From contig NZ_BSDC01000001.1 in NCBI RefSeq assembly GCF_030268045.1, positions 1,240,001 to 1,304,000 of the forward strand: a stretch of 64,000 bases of DNA. The letters are read 5' to 3'. The notes beneath the pieces were generated by a model, which was not told the origin of the DNA, searched no databases, and saw nothing but the letters and a program-made list of their open reading frames with translations. The DNA comes from Geothrix edaphica (GTDB lineage Bacteria > Acidobacteriota > Holophagae > Holophagales > Holophagaceae). Shown here piece after piece: positions 54,332-63,175 of this stretch; the first letter of the stretch is position 1; every line of letters starts with the position of its first letter. A program made the translations under genes and the position numbers.

Positions 54332-54436
54332 GCTCGATCCCGACTGGAGTCTGACCGCTGCCAGATCCTGTCAGTCCGAAGGAGAGGTCTCGGCACTCCC
54401 GAAGGGAGTCCGAGAAAGAGGCCGTAAAGTAGGCTC
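54314..54436. repeat. Direct repeat of 22 bp, 101 bp apart
   Basis: AAAGAGGCCGTGAAGTAGGC (54314 onward) recurs at 54415 with one change (AAAGAGGCCGTAAAGTAGGC). The first copy is the end of the 11-residue-repeat gene with its stop codon. The spacer holds a small hairpin (CTCCCGAAGGGAG). It looks like a trace of a local duplication of the gene end. Confidence 0.7.
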
Positions 54437-54441
54437 AGCCC

Positions 54442-56106
54442 CTACCGCCGCCGCGCCACCACGGCAGCCGGGCTGCGGGCAACTTCCTCCCAGCGCGCCC
54501 GCTCCTCGGGGGTGAGCTGCCTCCAGGTGGCATCCTTGGCCATCACGAAGACCGGCCGGGATGGATCCGCCTCCTTCATGCGATCGGCCACGGCGTCCAG
54601 GGCGCCGGGATCCTCGTTGAACCACCGGGGGGCATCGGCCAGGTGCCTCCGGCCAAAGGCCAGCTCCCCGGTCCCGGCGACCACCACGACCCGGGTGCGG
54701 GCGTAGAACGGCAGTCCCTGGAAGTAGTTGCCGTAGCTGATCCACTGGGCGGGTCCGGGGACGGCCCGCACCAGCCCGGCGACGGACTTGCCTGGGCCCA
54801 CGGCGGCCTGGGCGCTGAGGATCAGCAGCCAGAGCGCGGCGCCCAGCACGGCCATCAGGCGCGGCCCGGTCAGGCCCCTCCGCCCGCGGGCCCAGAGGCC
54901 GAGCCCCGCGAAGGCGAGGCCCAGGACCACCAGCCAACCGGGGGCGCCCAGCTCGCTGCGGAAAAGGACGGCCCCGACCAGGAAGAGGGTGCCGAGCCCA
55001 AGCAATTCCCAGCCCATCCGGCGCAGGGCGGTCGGCTCCTCGCCCTCACGCTCGAACGCGCAGGCCAGGGCCGCCAGCGGCGCGAGCACCGGCAGGATGT
55101 AGGGCGGGAGCTTGGAGCCGGACAGGCTGAAGAAGGCCAGGGGCCAGAGGAAACCCACCGCGGTGGTCCCGACGATCCACCGGGCGAGGTGGTCCGTGCT
55201 CCGGGGGCCGCGGCCCGCCAGGAAGGCCCAAGTGCGCTTCAACCCCACGGACGTCGCCGACAGCCAGGGCAGCAGGCCCACCGCGAGGATGCCGAGGAAG
55301 TAGAGCTTGTCGAGCAGCCAGTTGTTGGAGCCCTGACGCGCGTGCTCATGGGTGAGGAAGCGGGTGAAGTGCTCGTGGATGAAGAAGTACTGGGCGTGGC
55401 CGGGGTTGGCCCGGTCCACGAACCAGAACCAGGGCGCCACCAGGACGAGGTAGAGCAGCCAGCCGAGGGGATTGAATCCCGTGCGCAGCACGGCCCGGCG
55501 CAGGGCCGCATCCTTCCAGGCGAAGGGCAGCGAGAACACCAGGATACCGCCCATGAGGATCACCTGGGCCAGGCCCTTGGTGAGCATCGCGCCCGCCATG
55601 AAGAGGAACGCCAGCAGCGTCCAGCCCAGGGCGCCCTGTCCTTCCCGGCGCCGGGCCACGGCCTCCACGAAGGCGGCCAGGGCCGCCACCAGGAAGGCGC
55701 TGAAGAGGGCATCGAGGGTGAGAAGCTGCCCCACCAGGAAGGCCAGCAGGCCGGTGGCGGCCATGAACGGGGCCCAGCGCGCATCCCGCGCGCCCAACCG
55801 CTTGGCCAGGCGCCAGGCCGCCCAGATCAGGAGTCCCGAGGCCAGGGCCAGGGGCAGGCGCGCCGCGGCGCCGTTCAGGCCGAAGAGCTTCATGCTGATG
55901 GCGGACAGCCAGTACTGGAGGGGCGGTTTCTCGAAGTAGAGCACCCCGTTGAGTCGGGGCGTCAGCCAGTCGCCCGTGGCCAGCATCTCCCGCGGAATCT
56001 CCGCATAGCGTCCCTCGTCCGGCTCCCACAGGGGCCGCACCAGCAGGGGCAGCAGGCCCAGGAAGAACCAGAGGACGAGGAGGTAGGTGCGTTCGCGGCG
56101 CGTCAT
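54442..56106 (-). CDS. GT83 ArnT-like glycosyltransferase (copy 1)
   Basis: 554 aa, polytopic. The first periplasmic loop has LWEPDEGRYAEIPREML and LNGVLYFEKPPLQYW, i.e. the E-P-D-E-x-R-Y-A-E-I signature of ArnT/PMT enzymes, closer to canonical ArnT than copy 2. Further loops: NPGHAQYFFIHEHFTRFLT and the SGSKLPPYILP motif. The soluble C-terminal tail is short. It follows the ArnA-like gene by 16 bases on the same strand, so the two are probably co-transcribed for lipid A decoration. Confidence 0.9.
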   Translation of the reverse strand: MTRRERTYLLVLWFFLGLLPLLVRPLWEPDEGRYAEIPREMLATGDWLTPRLNGVLYFEKPPLQYWLSAISMKLFGLNGAAARLPLALASGLLIWAAWRLAKRLGARDARWAPFMAATGLLAFLVGQLLTLDALFSAFLVAALAAFVEAVARRREGQGALGWTLLAFLFMAGAMLTKGLAQVILMGGILVFSLPFAWKDAALRRAVLRTGFNPLGWLLYLVLVAPWFWFVDRANPGHAQYFFIHEHFTRFLTHEHARQGSNNWLLDKLYFLGILAVGLLPWLSATSVGLKRTWAFLAGRGPRSTDHLARWIVGTTAVGFLWPLAFFSLSGSKLPPYILPVLAPLAALACAFEREGEEPTALRRMGWELLGLGTLFLVGAVLFRSELGAPGWLVVLGLAFAGLGLWARGRRGLTGPRLMAVLGAALWLLILSAQAAVGPGKSVAGLVRAVPGPAQWISYGNYFQGLPFYARTRVVVVAGTGELAFGRRHLADAPRWFNEDPGALDAVADRMKEADPSRPVFVMAKDATWRQLTPEERARWEEVARSPAAVVARRR

Positions 56107-56122
56107 GGGCCCAGGCTGGGGA

Positions 56123-57175
56123 TCAGTTCTCGGTCTCGACGACCTTCTCCAGGGCCTTGTGCTCTTCCACGAAGAAGTCGATGGCCTTCTTCAGCGAATC
56201 CTTCATGGTCACCTTGGGTTCGAATCCGAAGGCGGCCTGCATGCGCTTGATGCTGGGGGTCCGGCGGGCCACATCCTGGTAGCCCTTGCCGTAGAAGTCG
56301 CCGCTGCCCACTTCGACCATGCGGCCTTCGGGAATGCCGCGCTCGATGCGGAAGGGATGGTCCTTCCAGATGGCGATCATCTGCTCGGCGATCTCACGCA
56401 CGCTGAAGTCGTTGGCGGGGTTGCCGATGTTGAAGATCTGGCCATCGGCCTTGCCGCCCTCGTTGCGGAGGATGGACATGAGGCCGTCCATGGCGTCGGC
56501 CACGTCGATGAAGCAGCGGCGGGCAGTGCCGCCGTCCACCAGCTGCAGAGGCTCCCCGTTGAACAGGTTCCAGCTGAACTGCGTCACCAGGCGGCTGCTG
56601 CCCTCCTTGGCGGTGTTCAGGCTGTCGAGCTTGGGGCCCATCCAGTTGAAGGGGCGGAAGAGCGTGAAGCGCAGGCCCTGCTGGAAGCCGTAGGCCCAGA
56701 TCACGCGGTCCAGCAGCTGCTTGCTGGTGCTGTAGATCCAGCGGTTCATGGGGATGGGGCCCGTCACCAGCGGCGACTCGTGCTCGTCGAACTCCGCGTC
56801 GGGGCACATGCCGTAGACCTCGGAGGTGCTGGGGAAGACCACGCGCTTCTTGTACTTCACGCACTGCCGGACCACGCGGAGGTTCTCCTCGAAGTCCAGC
56901 TCGAAGACGCGCAGGGGGTCGGTCACGTAGACCTTCGGCGTCGCGATGGCCACCAGGGGCAGCACCACGTCGCACTTCTTGATGTGGTATTCGATCCATT
57001 CCTTGGAGATGGTCACGTCCCCCTCCACGAAGTGGAAGCGGGGGTTGGTCAGGTGGTCCGCCACCTTGTGGGTGCCGAGGTCCAGGCCGTAGACCTCCCA
57101 GTCCGTGTCCTGCATGATGCGGTCCACCAGGTGGGAACCGATGAAGCCGTTGACACCCAGGATGAGGACTTTCAC
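56123..57175 (-). CDS. ArnA decarboxylase-domain-like NAD-dependent epimerase/dehydratase
   Basis: 350 aa. SDR fold: G-x-x-G-x-x-G in GVNGFIGSHL at 7-16, PSTSEVYGM, Y-x-x-x-K in YSTSKQLLDRVIWAYG, and RPFNWMGPKLDSLN. The block GKGYQDVARRTPS keeps the arginine that in E. coli ArnA (R619) is needed for decarboxylation. It corresponds to the C-terminal half of ArnA and lacks the formyltransferase half. Likely product: UDP-4-keto-pentose or UDP-xylose from UDP-glucuronate. Confidence 0.88.
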   Translation of the reverse strand: MKVLILGVNGFIGSHLVDRIMQDTDWEVYGLDLGTHKVADHLTNPRFHFVEGDVTISKEWIEYHIKKCDVVLPLVAIATPKVYVTDPLRVFELDFEENLRVVRQCVKYKKRVVFPSTSEVYGMCPDAEFDEHESPLVTGPIPMNRWIYSTSKQLLDRVIWAYGFQQGLRFTLFRPFNWMGPKLDSLNTAKEGSSRLVTQFSWNLFNGEPLQLVDGGTARRCFIDVADAMDGLMSILRNEGGKADGQIFNIGNPANDFSVREIAEQMIAIWKDHPFRIERGIPEGRMVEVGSGDFYGKGYQDVARRTPSIKRMQAAFGFEPKVTMKDSLKKAIDFFVEEHKALEKVVETEN

Positions 57176-57235
57176 GGGGACTCCTTACGCAAACGTATCA
57201 GTCTAACCGCTTGACCGCAGGGAGGCAGCAGGCGA

Positions 57236-58138
57236 TTACCGCAGCCACCCCTTGCGCCGGAACCAGGCCCAGATGGCCAGGGCCGTGAGCAGCATGGCGC
57301 CGATCACCAGGGGGTACCCGAGACGGTGCTCCAGCTCCGGCATCCGCTTGAAGTTCATGCCGTAGACACCGGCGATGAAGGTCAGGGGCAGGAAGAAGGC
57401 GCTGAAGACCGTGAGCACCCGCATCACCTCGTTGGTGCGCTGGCTGGCCAGGTTGATCTCCAGATTCATCAGGTGGGTGGCGTTCTCCAGCAGCTCGTCC
57501 GCCCAGGTGTGCAGGCGATCGGCCTCCTCCACCACATCCGCCAGCAGCCCCTGGTCGTCCCTGACCTGTTCCTTGAAGGGGCCCAGGGCCGTGGTAATGC
57601 GCCCCAGGGTCCGCTTGATAACGGCGCAGCGGCGCTTGAGCCCATAGATCTGCTTGATCCCCAGGTGCGGGACCTTGCGGTTGAAGAGCGTGGCCTCGAT
57701 CTGGTCGAGCTTCTCCTCGCTCTCCTTCAGGGGCTCGTCGAAGGACTTCACGGCCCTCGCACACAGGGAGAGCACCAGCTGTTCCGGACGAAGGGCCTGC
57801 CCGGTCGCCGCGCGCTGAGCGGCTTCAGCGAAAAACGGCTGTTCCCGCCGGTGGACGGTGATGATGACGCCTTCCATCATCAGCACCACCAGGCGGCGGG
57901 TCATGGCCTGGATGGTGTCGCCCCGCTTGGCCAACTCGTCGTAGGCCCGGAGGATGAGCAGCTGCTGGCCCGGGAGGCGCTCGTACTTGGGCAGGTGGGG
58001 CTGATTGAGCAGATCCCGTACGGCCGCCGGGTGGAGGCCATAGCGTTCGGCCACCTCGGCCATCTCGGCGGTCGTGGGATCCACCAGGTCGACCCAGGTG
58101 AAGGTGGAGCCTTCCGGAAGGGGCAGGTTGCGCAGCAT
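57236..58138 (-). CDS. corA: CorA-family magnesium/divalent cation transporter
   Basis: 300 aa with a soluble N-terminal alpha/beta domain, a long helical stalk and two C-terminal membrane helices. The signature YGMNFKRMPE sits after the first helix (FFLPLTFIAGVYGMNF), and a basic tail (FRRKGWLR) faces the cytoplasm. Its ATG overlaps the TGA of the upstream dehydrogenase gene (TGATG). Last gene of the long operon that starts near 62.3 kb. Confidence 0.94.
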   Translation of the reverse strand: MLRNLPLPEGSTFTWVDLVDPTTAEMAEVAERYGLHPAAVRDLLNQPHLPKYERLPGQQLLILRAYDELAKRGDTIQAMTRRLVVLMMEGVIITVHRREQPFFAEAAQRAATGQALRPEQLVLSLCARAVKSFDEPLKESEEKLDQIEATLFNRKVPHLGIKQIYGLKRRCAVIKRTLGRITTALGPFKEQVRDDQGLLADVVEEADRLHTWADELLENATHLMNLEINLASQRTNEVMRVLTVFSAFFLPLTFIAGVYGMNFKRMPELEHRLGYPLVIGAMLLTALAIWAWFRRKGWLR

Positions 58139-59202
58139 CAGGACACCCGGCAGACCACTTTGCCGAAGCCCTGGCCGGCTTCGAGGTGACGCTGGGCCTC
58201 GGGGTACTCGGCCAGGTCGAAGACACGGTCGAGCACGGGGCGGAAGGGCGGGTTGGTGGGGTTGCGTTTCAGCAGCGAGAGCAGGGTCCAGAGATGTTCC
58301 CGGCGCCCCATGTACGAGCCGCGGACCTGGAGCTGCTTGGCGAAGAGAGCCTGCAGGTTGAAGGGGGTCTCCGGGCCCGTGGTGGCACCGCAGGTGACGA
58401 TGCGGCCCCCCCGGGCGCAGACGGCCATGCTCGTGCCCCAGGTGACGGCGCCCGTGTGCTCGAAGACCACGTCCACCCCGCGCTTGCCTGTCAGCTCACG
58501 CACCTTGGCGGCCAGAGCCTTCAGGTCCTCCCGGACCAGCACATGCTCGGCCCCCAGGTCCCAGCACTTCATGGCCTTCGCCTCGCTGCCCACCACGGCG
58601 ATGGCGGAGCCACCCAGGGCCCTCACCAGCTGGATGGCCGCGCTGCCCACCCCGCTGCCCCCGCCCCACACCAGCACGGTCTCGCCGGGCCGCAGGGCCG
58701 CCTTGTGGACGAGCATCTCCCAGGCCGTGAGGAAGACCAGGGGGAACGCCGCCGCCTGCTCGAAGTCCCAGTTGCCGGGGATGGGCAGGAGGTTGGCCGC
58801 GGGCACCAGCACGTGGGTGGCCGCCGTGCCGTCGCAGACGTGACCCAGCACGCCGTAGGAGGGGCAGAGCATGTCGTCGCCCCGCAGGCAGGCGGAACAG
58901 ACGCCGCAGCTCAGCCCCGGCGCGATCATCGCGCTGCCGCCGACCTCGACGCCTGGGGGGAGGACCGTCCCCTCGCCCACGGCGGCGATCACCCCCGCCC
59001 CGTCACAACCGGGCGTGAGGGGCAGCGGCAGCGGGAAGCCCGGAATGCCCTCTGTGGTCCAGAGGTCCAGGCGGTTCAGCGCCATGGCCTTCAGCTCAAG
59101 ACGCACCCAGCCCGGCTTCGGCTCCGCTGGCGTGAAGGCCTCACGGACAGGTGAGCCCGCCGGGCCGTGCTGGTTCACTCGGAAACGGAACGGATCGGCC
59201 AT
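58138..59202 (-). CDS. Zinc-binding medium-chain alcohol dehydrogenase
   Basis: 354 aa MDR enzyme. Structural-zinc cysteines CGVCSACLRGDDMLC, the GCDGAGVIAAVGEG entry, and the Rossmann motif VWGGGSGVGSAAIQLVRALG. The catalytic-zinc cysteine position reads as Asp-containing CDGAG, and the substrate is not predictable. It starts 13 bases after gpsA and overlaps corA, so it belongs to the same operon, although its role with phospholipid genes is unclear. Confidence 0.85.
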   Translation of the reverse strand: MADPFRFRVNQHGPAGSPVREAFTPAEPKPGWVRLELKAMALNRLDLWTTEGIPGFPLPLPLTPGCDGAGVIAAVGEGTVLPPGVEVGGSAMIAPGLSCGVCSACLRGDDMLCPSYGVLGHVCDGTAATHVLVPAANLLPIPGNWDFEQAAAFPLVFLTAWEMLVHKAALRPGETVLVWGGGSGVGSAAIQLVRALGGSAIAVVGSEAKAMKCWDLGAEHVLVREDLKALAAKVRELTGKRGVDVVFEHTGAVTWGTSMAVCARGGRIVTCGATTGPETPFNLQALFAKQLQVRGSYMGRREHLWTLLSLLKRNPTNPPFRPVLDRVFDLAEYPEAQRHLEAGQGFGKVVCRVS

Positions 59203-59215
59203 GGCGGCCTCCAGG

Positions 59216-60214
59216 TCACTCGGACTTCAGCGAGCGGGTCATCAGCCGCCGCACGGCTTCCTCGGGGCGCTCGCCGTTGAGGAGGCGCTGGACCTCGGCG
59301 GCGATGGGCAGGTCGAGGCCGTGCTCCTTGGCCAGGGCCAGGGCGGCCTCGGTGGTGAACATGCCCTCGATGATCTGGCCACCGAGGGCGTCCCGGGCCG
59401 CCTCCACGCTGTGCCCCTGCCCCACCAGCTCGCCGAAGGTGCGGTTGCGGCTTTGCGGTCCCGTGGCCGTGAGGAGCAGGTCCCCCATGCCGGCCAGGCC
59501 CATCACCGTGGAGGGCTGGCCGCCCAACACCTCCACCAGCCGGGCCATCTCGGCCAGGCCCCGGGTGATGAGGGCCGCCCGGGCGTTGTAGCCCAGCTTC
59601 AGGCCGTCCACCAGGCCTGCGGCGATGGCGAGGACGTTCTTGAGGGCGCCGCAGAGCTCCGTGCCCACCACATCGCGGCTGAGGTAGATGCGCAGCTTCT
59701 CGGAGGCCAGCTGGGCCTGGAGGGCCTTGGCCCGGGCGTCGGACACGGTGCCCGGCAGGGCCAGCACGATGGCGGAAGGCACGCCGCGGCTGACCTCGTC
59801 CGCGAAGGTGGGCCCGGAGAGGGCGCCCACGGGCACATCCAGCACACCGGTCAGCGCCTGGGAGAGCGTCTGGTGCGTGCTCTGGAGGATGCCCTTGCTG
59901 ACATGGATCACCAGCTCGGGGGCACCCGGCGCCTTGGGCCGCAGGCTGCGCCAGGCATCGGGAGTCACCTGGGTGGGCATGGCGGAGATCCAGAGCGGGG
60001 CGGCGAAGGCGGCCGCCGGATCGTCCGAGGTTTCCAGCCGATCAGGAAATTCGACGTCCTTGAGCCGCAGGTGCCGCCGCGTGGCGGCCATCTGGGCCAT
60101 TTCGTCGGGGAAGCTGCCCCACAGCGCCACCTTGGCGCCCGCCCGGGCCCAGGTGATGGCCAGGGCCGTGCCCCAGGCGCCGGAACCGAAGACGCCGATG
60201 TCAGCCCTGGACAT
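59216..60214 (-). CDS. gpsA: Glycerol-3-phosphate dehydrogenase [NAD(P)+]
   Basis: Makes sn-glycerol-3-phosphate for phospholipids. 332 aa; ATG 60214 lies inside the end of plsY (14-base overlap). Motifs: GVFGSGAWGTALAI at the N-terminus, HVSKGI, LSGPTFADEV, catalytic Lys in CGALKNVLAIAAG, GLAGMGDLLLTATG and RNRTFGELVGQG. It directly follows plsY, which uses its product; this pairing is functionally sensible. Confidence 0.96.
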   Translation of the reverse strand: MSRADIGVFGSGAWGTALAITWARAGAKVALWGSFPDEMAQMAATRRHLRLKDVEFPDRLETSDDPAAAFAAPLWISAMPTQVTPDAWRSLRPKAPGAPELVIHVSKGILQSTHQTLSQALTGVLDVPVGALSGPTFADEVSRGVPSAIVLALPGTVSDARAKALQAQLASEKLRIYLSRDVVGTELCGALKNVLAIAAGLVDGLKLGYNARAALITRGLAEMARLVEVLGGQPSTVMGLAGMGDLLLTATGPQSRNRTFGELVGQGHSVEAARDALGGQIIEGMFTTEAALALAKEHGLDLPIAAEVQRLLNGERPEEAVRRLMTRSLKSE

Positions 60215-60866
60215 GCGCGTCCTCCTTCTTGGCACCCCAGAGCTTGGATTCGGTGCCCGCCTGCAGGCGCAGGATGTTCTCCCGGTGCTTCCAGATGACC
60301 AGGATGGCAAGGGCCGCCCAGGGGAGGACCGGCGCCGGGCCCTGGCCGAGCAGCTCCGCCAGGGGCCTGTGCGGGCCCCGGGTCAGGAAGAGCTGCACCG
60401 GCACCATGGCCGCCGCCAGGATGCTGCCCAGGCTGACGTGGCGGGTGAGCCAGAGGGCGAGGAGGAAGGTGCCCATGGGCAGGAGCATCATGGAGGCATC
60501 CGCGGCCAGGATCACGCCAAGGGCCGTGGCGACACCCTTCCCGCCCTGGAACTTCAGCCAGGGAGTGAACACGTGGCCCAGAACCGCAGCCAGGGCCAGG
60601 AGGGCCAGCAGGTCCACGCCCACGCCCGCCTTCTTGGCCAGGAACACGGGCAGGAATCCCTTGGCGATGTCCAGGAGCAGGGTGACGGCGCCCAGGGCCT
60701 TGCCACCCACCCGGCTCACATTGGTGGCGCCGATGTTGCCGCTGCCGTGGGCGCGCACATCCCCCTTCCCGGCCAGCTTCACCAGCAGGAGGCCGAAGGG
60801 GATGCTGCCGCACAGGAAGGCGGCGAGACACCAGAGGACCGGAGAAGGCACGAGCGTCGATGGCAT
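60201..60866 (-). CDS. plsY: Acyl-phosphate glycerol-3-phosphate acyltransferase
   Basis: 221 aa integral membrane enzyme that acylates glycerol-3-phosphate from acyl phosphate. Motifs: FLCGSIPFGLLLVKLAGKGDVR, HGSGNIGATNVSRVGGK, GHVFTPWLKFQGGKGVAT and the C-terminal WKHRENILRLQAGTE. The hydrophilic end (TESKLWGAKKEDAHVQG) overlaps the gpsA start. It begins 12 bases after cinA ends. Confidence 0.95.
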   Translation of the reverse strand: MPSTLVPSPVLWCLAAFLCGSIPFGLLLVKLAGKGDVRAHGSGNIGATNVSRVGGKALGAVTLLLDIAKGFLPVFLAKKAGVGVDLLALLALAAVLGHVFTPWLKFQGGKGVATALGVILAADASMMLLPMGTFLLALWLTRHVSLGSILAAAMVPVQLFLTRGPHRPLAELLGQGPAPVLPWAALAILVIWKHRENILRLQAGTESKLWGAKKEDAHVQG

Positions 60867-60878
60867 GGACGCAGTGTA

Positions 60879-62105
60879 TCAGCCGTTCCGGATGGTCCGC
60901 CGCAGCAGGTCCAGGGCCGCGGCCATGCCCCTCAATTGCACGTCCAGCCGGTCGCCGGAAATGGCCAGGGCTTTCGAGACGGTCCCACCGGGCCCGGCAA
61001 GGGCGATGAACAGGGCGCCCGCGGGCGCGCCTCCTTCGGCGCCGGGTCCGGCATTGCCGGTAAGCCCCAGTCCCCAGGTGGCGCCCAGCCGGTTCCGCAC
61101 GGCCTCCGCCAGCGCGCGGCTGGTGGCTTCGGACACGGTGCCCTCCTGCGCCAGGCGCCTCGCATCCAGGCCCAGGAGCGCGGTCTTGGCCGTCGCGGTA
61201 TAGACCGTGGCGCCGCCGAGGAACACCTCGCTGGCCCCGGGGATGGCCGTGAGCCGGGACGCCAGCAGGCCGCCTGTGACGCTCTCCGCCACCGCAAGGG
61301 TCTCACCCCGGGTCTTCAGGCCTTCCAACACCGCATCCTCGAGGTTGCCCGCCCCCACCCCCACAAGGTCCTCGCCCAGCACGGGCAGGAAGTCGGCCCG
61401 GGCCGCCTCGAGGGCAGCGGGTTCGGCCCCCCGGGCCAGCAGCTCCACCTGGGTGAGGCTGGCGAGAATGGTCCAGTCCAGGTGGCCGTGCCTCTCCCGG
61501 GCCTCGCGGGTGCGCTCGTCCAGGGTGCTCTCGGGCACGCCGGCCACCACCATGCGCAGCGTGTGGACAGGCGCTCCGGCCAGGCCGCGCAGGCGGGGCT
61601 CCACCTGCTCCTCCCACATGCGCTTCATCTCGCGGGGCACCCCGGGCAGCATCACAATGCGCGCCCCGGGATGGGCCGGGGGAGCCTCCCACCACACGCC
61701 GGGCGCGGTCCCCACGGGGTTGCGCAGGGCCTCGGCACCCGCGGGCAGCAAGGCCTGCTTGAAGTTGGAGGCGGCCGGCACCCGCTTCCGGGCGGCATAG
61801 AAGGCCAGCATGTCCTCGCGGCTCTGTGCGTCCTCGAGGAGTTCCACGCCCAGGACCTCCGCGAAGCACTCCTTCGTGAAGTCGTCGAAGGTGGGCCCCA
61901 GGCCGCCCGTGGTGACGATGAGGTCGGAGCGGAGCAGGGCCTCGCGGAAGAGCGCAGCCAGGTCCTCCCGGCTGTCCCCCACGGCTGTTTTGCGGTGGAA
62001 GGCCAGGCCGAGGCCCGCCAGGCGCTCGCCCAGCCACACCGAGTTGGTGTCGAGGCGCCGCGTGGTGAGCAGTTCGGTCCCGATGGCGATGCATTCGATC
62101 CGCAT
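60879..62105 (-). CDS. cinA: CinA family protein (MoaB-like plus NMN deamidase-type domains)
   Basis: 408 aa from ATG 62105. N-terminal MoaB/MogA-like (COG1058) domain: IAIGTELLTTRRLDTNSVWL, TTGGLGPTFDDFT, MLPGVPREMKRMW. C-terminal CinA (COG1546) domain: VAESVTGGLLASRLTAIPGAS, FLGGATVYT, GLTGNAGPGAEGG; this domain is a nicotinamide-nucleotide amidohydrolase in characterised members. It follows the 54-aa membrane-protein gene and precedes plsY by 12 bases. Confidence 0.94.
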   Translation of the reverse strand: MRIECIAIGTELLTTRRLDTNSVWLGERLAGLGLAFHRKTAVGDSREDLAALFREALLRSDLIVTTGGLGPTFDDFTKECFAEVLGVELLEDAQSREDMLAFYAARKRVPAASNFKQALLPAGAEALRNPVGTAPGVWWEAPPAHPGARIVMLPGVPREMKRMWEEQVEPRLRGLAGAPVHTLRMVVAGVPESTLDERTREARERHGHLDWTILASLTQVELLARGAEPAALEAARADFLPVLGEDLVGVGAGNLEDAVLEGLKTRGETLAVAESVTGGLLASRLTAIPGASEVFLGGATVYTATAKTALLGLDARRLAQEGTVSEATSRALAEAVRNRLGATWGLGLTGNAGPGAEGGAPAGALFIALAGPGGTVSKALAISGDRLDVQLRGMAAALDLLRRTIRNG

Positions 62106-62148
62106 GACTGGAATGGAACCACGGGGGCGGAAAAAGCTCAAAGGCCGG

Positions 62149-62313
62149 TCAGGACTCCAGCCACCGCCGCGCGGCCCAGCGCCCGGCCCAGATCCCGGCC
62201 CCCGTGCCCACCATGCTGAGCACAACGCCTGTCGTCACCCCGACTAGCGCCCCGAGGTACCACCCCGCCAGGCTGCCCAGGGCGGCGCCGACGAAACCCA
62301 TGAGCTTTTCCAC
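62149..62313 (-). CDS. 54-aa small membrane protein
   Basis: Starts at GTG 62313, seven bases after a strong GGAGG; an internal ATG at 62301 would give 50 aa without such a site. Almost all of the chain is one or two Gly/Ala/Val-rich helices (MGFVGAALGSLAGWYLGALV, GVVLSMVGTGAGIWAGRW) with glycine-zipper spacing, then a basic end AARRWLES. It heads the cinA-plsY-gpsA operon, 43 bases before cinA. Confidence 0.65.
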   Translation of the reverse strand: MEKLMGFVGAALGSLAGWYLGALVGVTTGVVLSMVGTGAGIWAGRWAARRWLES

Positions 62314-62362
62314 GAAGACGCCTCCAGGGATCTAGGATGAGGTCACTGCATGAGGTGTTCCC

Positions 62363-62659
62363 ATGATCATCCCGGATCTCGATGACCTGGTGCTGGAATC
62401 CGACGAGGAGTCCGGCATCCAGGAGCTTGGCCGGCGCTTCCTGGCCCGGGGCCCCTGGACCACGGTTGCCTTCCTCGTGAGGACGAGGACCGACCCGGAA
62501 GGCGACTGGGAGGGCCCTTCCCTCTGGCTACACCGCTACCAGAAGGTGGCCCAGGGCTGGAAGCTGGTGAGCCGGTTCCGCACCACGGAAACCACGCAGC
62601 TGGAGAAGCTGGCGGACGCCCTGGACGGGTGGAAGGACTACTTCAGCGCCGGCAGGTAG
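62363..62659 (+). CDS. Hypothetical protein
   Basis: 98 aa with GAGGTG six bases before ATG 62363. Acidic N-terminus (DLDDLVLESDEESGIQEL), then LGRRFLARGPWTTVAFLV and a strand-rich middle SLWLHRYQKVAQGWKLVSRF, ending in a helix. Soluble; no family recognised, though the pattern suggests a small conserved alpha/beta protein. Its last 22 bases overlap the end of the convergent DinB gene. Confidence 0.65.
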   Translation: MIIPDLDDLVLESDEESGIQELGRRFLARGPWTTVAFLVRTRTDPEGDWEGPSLWLHRYQKVAQGWKLVSRFRTTETTQLEKLADALDGWKDYFSAGR

Positions 62660-63165
62660 CGCTCCCGGATCACCGTCAGATGATGCGCGGCGTGGCCCAG
62701 CGCGATGTAGGGGATGCAGCGGGCGGTGATGGCGCGGTGGTTGGTGGTGCCCTGGTTGCCCCAGGCTCCGTCCGGCAGGCCGCGGAAGAGGGTGAGGCTG
62801 GCCGTGCGGACCGCGCGGAAATCCGCCAGCAGGTCGGCCACCGTGCGCGCATCGGCCTGGGCGGCGGCGGCGTAGGCATCCTCCTCGAAGCCCGGCATGG
62901 GCGTGGCGTCCCCCCGGCCGATGCGCAGGCAGCGGTACGCGAAGATGCGCTCGGCGTCGCTCAGGTGCAGGAGCAGGTCCTTCAGGCTCCACTTGCCGGG
63001 GGCGTAGCGGAACGCGCCCTGGGTTTCGGACAGCCCCGCGAACAGGGCGGCCACCTCGCCCATCTGGCCCTGGAGCAGGGCCAGCACATCGCCCTCACCG
63101 GCTTCGGCGATGTAGGTCGCGTAGCCTTCGGCGTATTCACCGGGCAGGGGTCGCGTGAGGCTCAT
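62638..63165 (-). CDS. DinB-superfamily protein
   Basis: 175 aa, four-helix bundle with the metal-binding histidines of the DinB/YfiT group: LLLHLSDAERIFAYR (first His) and ALGHAAHHLTVIRERYLP (last pair). AGGAGG precedes ATG 63165. Members are metal-dependent thiol transferases (such as bacillithiol S-transferase) or of unknown function. It lies 10 bases after pyruvate kinase on the same strand and may be its operon partner. Confidence 0.88.
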   Translation of the reverse strand: MSLTRPLPGEYAEGYATYIAEAGEGDVLALLQGQMGEVAALFAGLSETQGAFRYAPGKWSLKDLLLHLSDAERIFAYRCLRIGRGDATPMPGFEEDAYAAAAQADARTVADLLADFRAVRTASLTLFRGLPDGAWGNQGTTNHRAITARCIPYIALGHAAHHLTVIRERYLPALK

Positions 63166-63175
63166 GGGCCCTCCT

